Source: Microcaldota archaeon (GTDB lineage Archaea > Micrarchaeota > Micrarchaeia > Burarchaeales > Fermentimicrarchaeaceae). Taken from it: DNA of 23,507 nt. The notes beneath the pieces are model-generated. The model was not told where the DNA came from, ran no database searches, and worked only from the letters and a program-made list of their open reading frames with translations. The translations under genes were made by a program, and so were the position numbers. Positions within the stretch are counted from its first letter, which is position 1. Every line of letters starts with the position of its first letter. The DNA lies in assembly GCA_026396455.1 (NCBI GenBank), contig JAPLWT010000035.1, positions 1 through 23,507 on the forward strand, written 5' to 3'. This document shows, piece after piece, positions 22,118-23,507 of the stretch.

Positions 22118-23074
22118 TTATACATCCTCAATTCCTTTAGAAGTCACTTTGAATATTGCCTCTCCCTCCGGCATTGAAGGGCTGTCAACAAGCCTCGCAA
22201 TCCTTTTCTCCTCCTTCCCCTTCCTGAAGTATAAGCGGTAGACAGCTGCGTGAGCGAGCACATGCCCGCCTATTGGGGTTGTAGGGTCGCCAAATAGAAT
22301 TGCGGGGTTATCCATGACTTGGTTCGTAATATAAACCGCAAGGTTGAACCTGTCTGCAAGCTTCTGCAACGCATGTACATGCTTGTTCAGCTTCTGCTGC
22401 CTCTCGCTAAGAGCCCCCCTCCCAATGAAGTCCGTCCTGAACATGGAGGTAAGGGAATCTACTACTAGTAGCTTTATGTTGTTCTTCTCTATAACCTCAT
22501 CCGCCTTATCAACAAGAATCATCTGGTGGTCTGTGTTTACCGCCCTGGCAACATGGATGTTCTTCAGAATTTCATCAGCGTTGAGTCCCCTTGACTCTGC
22601 AATCTGCTTCACTCTCTCAGGTCTAAAAGTTGACTCCGCATCAATGAAGAGGCACGCCCCCTCCAAACCACCTTTGTCCTTCGGCAGCTGGACATTAACC
22701 GCAAGCTGGAAGCCGAGTTGGGTTTTTCCCGAACTGAATTTCCCGAAAGCCTCGGTTATTGCCTGAGTCTCAACCCCTCCCCCTATGAGGTTGTCCAATT
22801 CCTTGGAGCCAGTGGTTATCTTTCCTATTATCTTTCTTCTCTCAAGAACCTTGTCTGCAGTCTCATAACCCATCTCCAGCGCATCCCTTGCTGCCCCTAT
22901 AGTTTTCTTCGCGGTCTCAACTCCTATCTCTGCAACCTCCTGCAATTCGTAAGGGGATGATGCAGCTATCTTCTCAAGCGAGTCGTAACCTGCTTTCCTC
23001 AGCTTCTCCGCAGTTGCCTCCCCCACTCCGGGCAGGTCTTCGAGATTTTTGACTTTCTTCTCTTCCTTTGCCAT
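22118..23074 (-). CDS. radA: DNA repair and recombination protein RadA
   Basis: This 318-aa archaeal RecA/Rad51 homologue performs strand exchange in homologous recombination. The N-terminal helix-hairpin-helix domain (about 8-65, LPGVGEATAEKLRKAGY) precedes the ATPase core. Walker A is GKFSSGKT (111-118), where most RadA proteins have GEFGSGKT; Walker B is KLLVVDS (201-207). The L1/L2 region and the NQVMDNP motif (251-257) are present, and the C-terminus is MPEGEAIFKVTSKGIEDV. ATG 23074 has GGTG 5 nt upstream. It follows the exonuclease-like gene by 9 nt, so the two probably share an mRNA. Confidence 0.96.
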   Translation of the reverse strand: MAKEEKKVKNLEDLPGVGEATAEKLRKAGYDSLEKIAASSPYELQEVAEIGVETAKKTIGAARDALEMGYETADKVLERRKIIGKITTGSKELDNLIGGGVETQAITEAFGKFSSGKTQLGFQLAVNVQLPKDKGGLEGACLFIDAESTFRPERVKQIAESRGLNADEILKNIHVARAVNTDHQMILVDKADEVIEKNNIKLLVVDSLTSMFRTDFIGRGALSERQQKLNKHVHALQKLADRFNLAVYITNQVMDNPAILFGDPTTPIGGHVLAHAAVYRLYFRKGKEEKRIARLVDSPSMPEGEAIFKVTSKGIEDV

Positions 23075-23083
23075 AACAACACC

Positions 23084-23507
23084 TCATACCCCATTATAAA
23101 AACCATTATCGAGCCTGAATTTTGGAAGAGTCTTTTTGATTCTACCGTAGAAAGAAACGAACTCCTCCGCCTCCCTCCTCACATACTCCGATATTTTTTC
23201 GTATTCTTCATTTAAATACCACGCTGGAACATTCGCCCCATCACTTGGCTTGTTGCAGAATTTGTCAAGCCCGCTTCCAGCAAACTTGAACCCGTTCATC
23301 CCAAGGCAGATATCCTTCAGGTCTATCCTGGGGAGCTGGCTGAACAGGAACCATCCATCATACATTACCCCATACTTCGCAGCCCGTGCCTTCAGCATTC
23401 CCAGGTCAAAGGTTAGATTCTGCCCGACTGGAATGAACTGCCATACCTTCTTTGGGTTGAGGAGTTTTGAGAATCCTCTTATCATCTCCTCCTCCCCGAT
23501 CTCCCAC
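23084..23507 (-). CDS. Predicted 3'-5' exonuclease (DEDD/RNase H fold), partial
   Basis: This is the C-terminal part only; the reading frame runs off the right edge, with 140 residues visible. WEIGEEEMIRGFSKLL, then FIPVGQNLTFDLGMLKARAAKYG, gives an ExoII-type motif (N-x3-FD) of the DEDD exonuclease superfamily. RIDLKDICLGMNGFKFAGSGLDKFC and a later helical YEKISEYVRREAEEFVSFYGRIKK match the ExoIII region. The ExoI DxE motif should lie outside the window. An ATG at 23485 is internal to the conserved part and is not the likely start. Placed before radA it suggests a role in DNA repair, but the substrate is unknown. Confidence 0.65.
   Translation of the reverse strand, partial: WEIGEEEMIRGFSKLLNPKKVWQFIPVGQNLTFDLGMLKARAAKYGVMYDGWFLFSQLPRIDLKDICLGMNGFKFAGSGLDKFCNKPSDGANVPAWYLNEEYEKISEYVRREAEEFVSFYGRIKKTLPKFRLDNGFYNGV

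Overview
The window looks like a chromosomal segment of an archaeon, most likely a small-genome or DPANN-type lineage; the exact phylum cannot be settled from this sequence. Archaeal markers are RadA, RNA polymerase subunit K, tRNase Z, an archaeal short CPSF-type nuclease, a RecJ-like DHH protein, a geranylgeranyl-reductase-type enzyme, class III (pilin-type) signal sequences, TATA boxes about 24-27 nt upstream of start codons, and GGTG Shine-Dalgarno cores. Gene density is high. I see no insertion sequence, prophage, CRISPR array, tRNA or rRNA.

Layout. 1-180: leader with a possible promoter and hairpin. 181-2015 (+): PRC-barrel protein, RNase HII, BASS-type transporter. 2010-4613 (-): DHH phosphoesterase, then an MBL/beta-CASP nuclease split into two frames. 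4733-7171 (+): small ribbon-helix-helix protein, degenerate transglutaminase-like protein, two-cluster ferredoxin, geranylgeranyl reductase, RpoK. 7209-12851 (+): five surface proteins with pilin-type or hydrophobic N-termini, including a 621-aa protein with about 75 cysteines and a 705-aa protein with two LamG-like domains. 12863-16583 (-): secretion ATPase and two GspF-type membrane platform proteins, converging on the pilin cluster. 16667-17779 (+): tRNase Z and a 73-aa unknown. 17793-23507 (-): a 71-aa two-repeat protein, an ABC exporter operon (ATPase, a permease fused to a PrsW-like domain, a second permease), a bPH2 membrane protein, RadA and a partial 3'-5' exonuclease-like gene.

How the genes work together. 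The pilin-like proteins at 7209-12851 and the ATPase/GspF genes at 12863-16583 together form a plausible type IV pilus-like surface system whose filament subunits or tip proteins carry adhesive domains. The ferredoxin and geranylgeranyl reductase are 4 nt apart and probably form an electron donor/acceptor pair that saturates membrane lipids. The ABC operon looks like one exporter with two dissimilar permeases.

The most unusual signal concerns translation initiation. Genes with their own promoter are often leaderless, while downstream genes carry a GGTG-like motif 5-6 nt before the start. Applying that rule, RNase HII (ATA at 488), one GspF gene (ATA at 14813) and the split CPSF-type gene (ACG at 4613, or ATA at 4607) have no canonical start codon where family knowledge and the ribosome-binding site say they should begin. 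A fourth gene (ATC at 4903) is a weaker candidate. This suggests relaxed start-codon use in this lineage.
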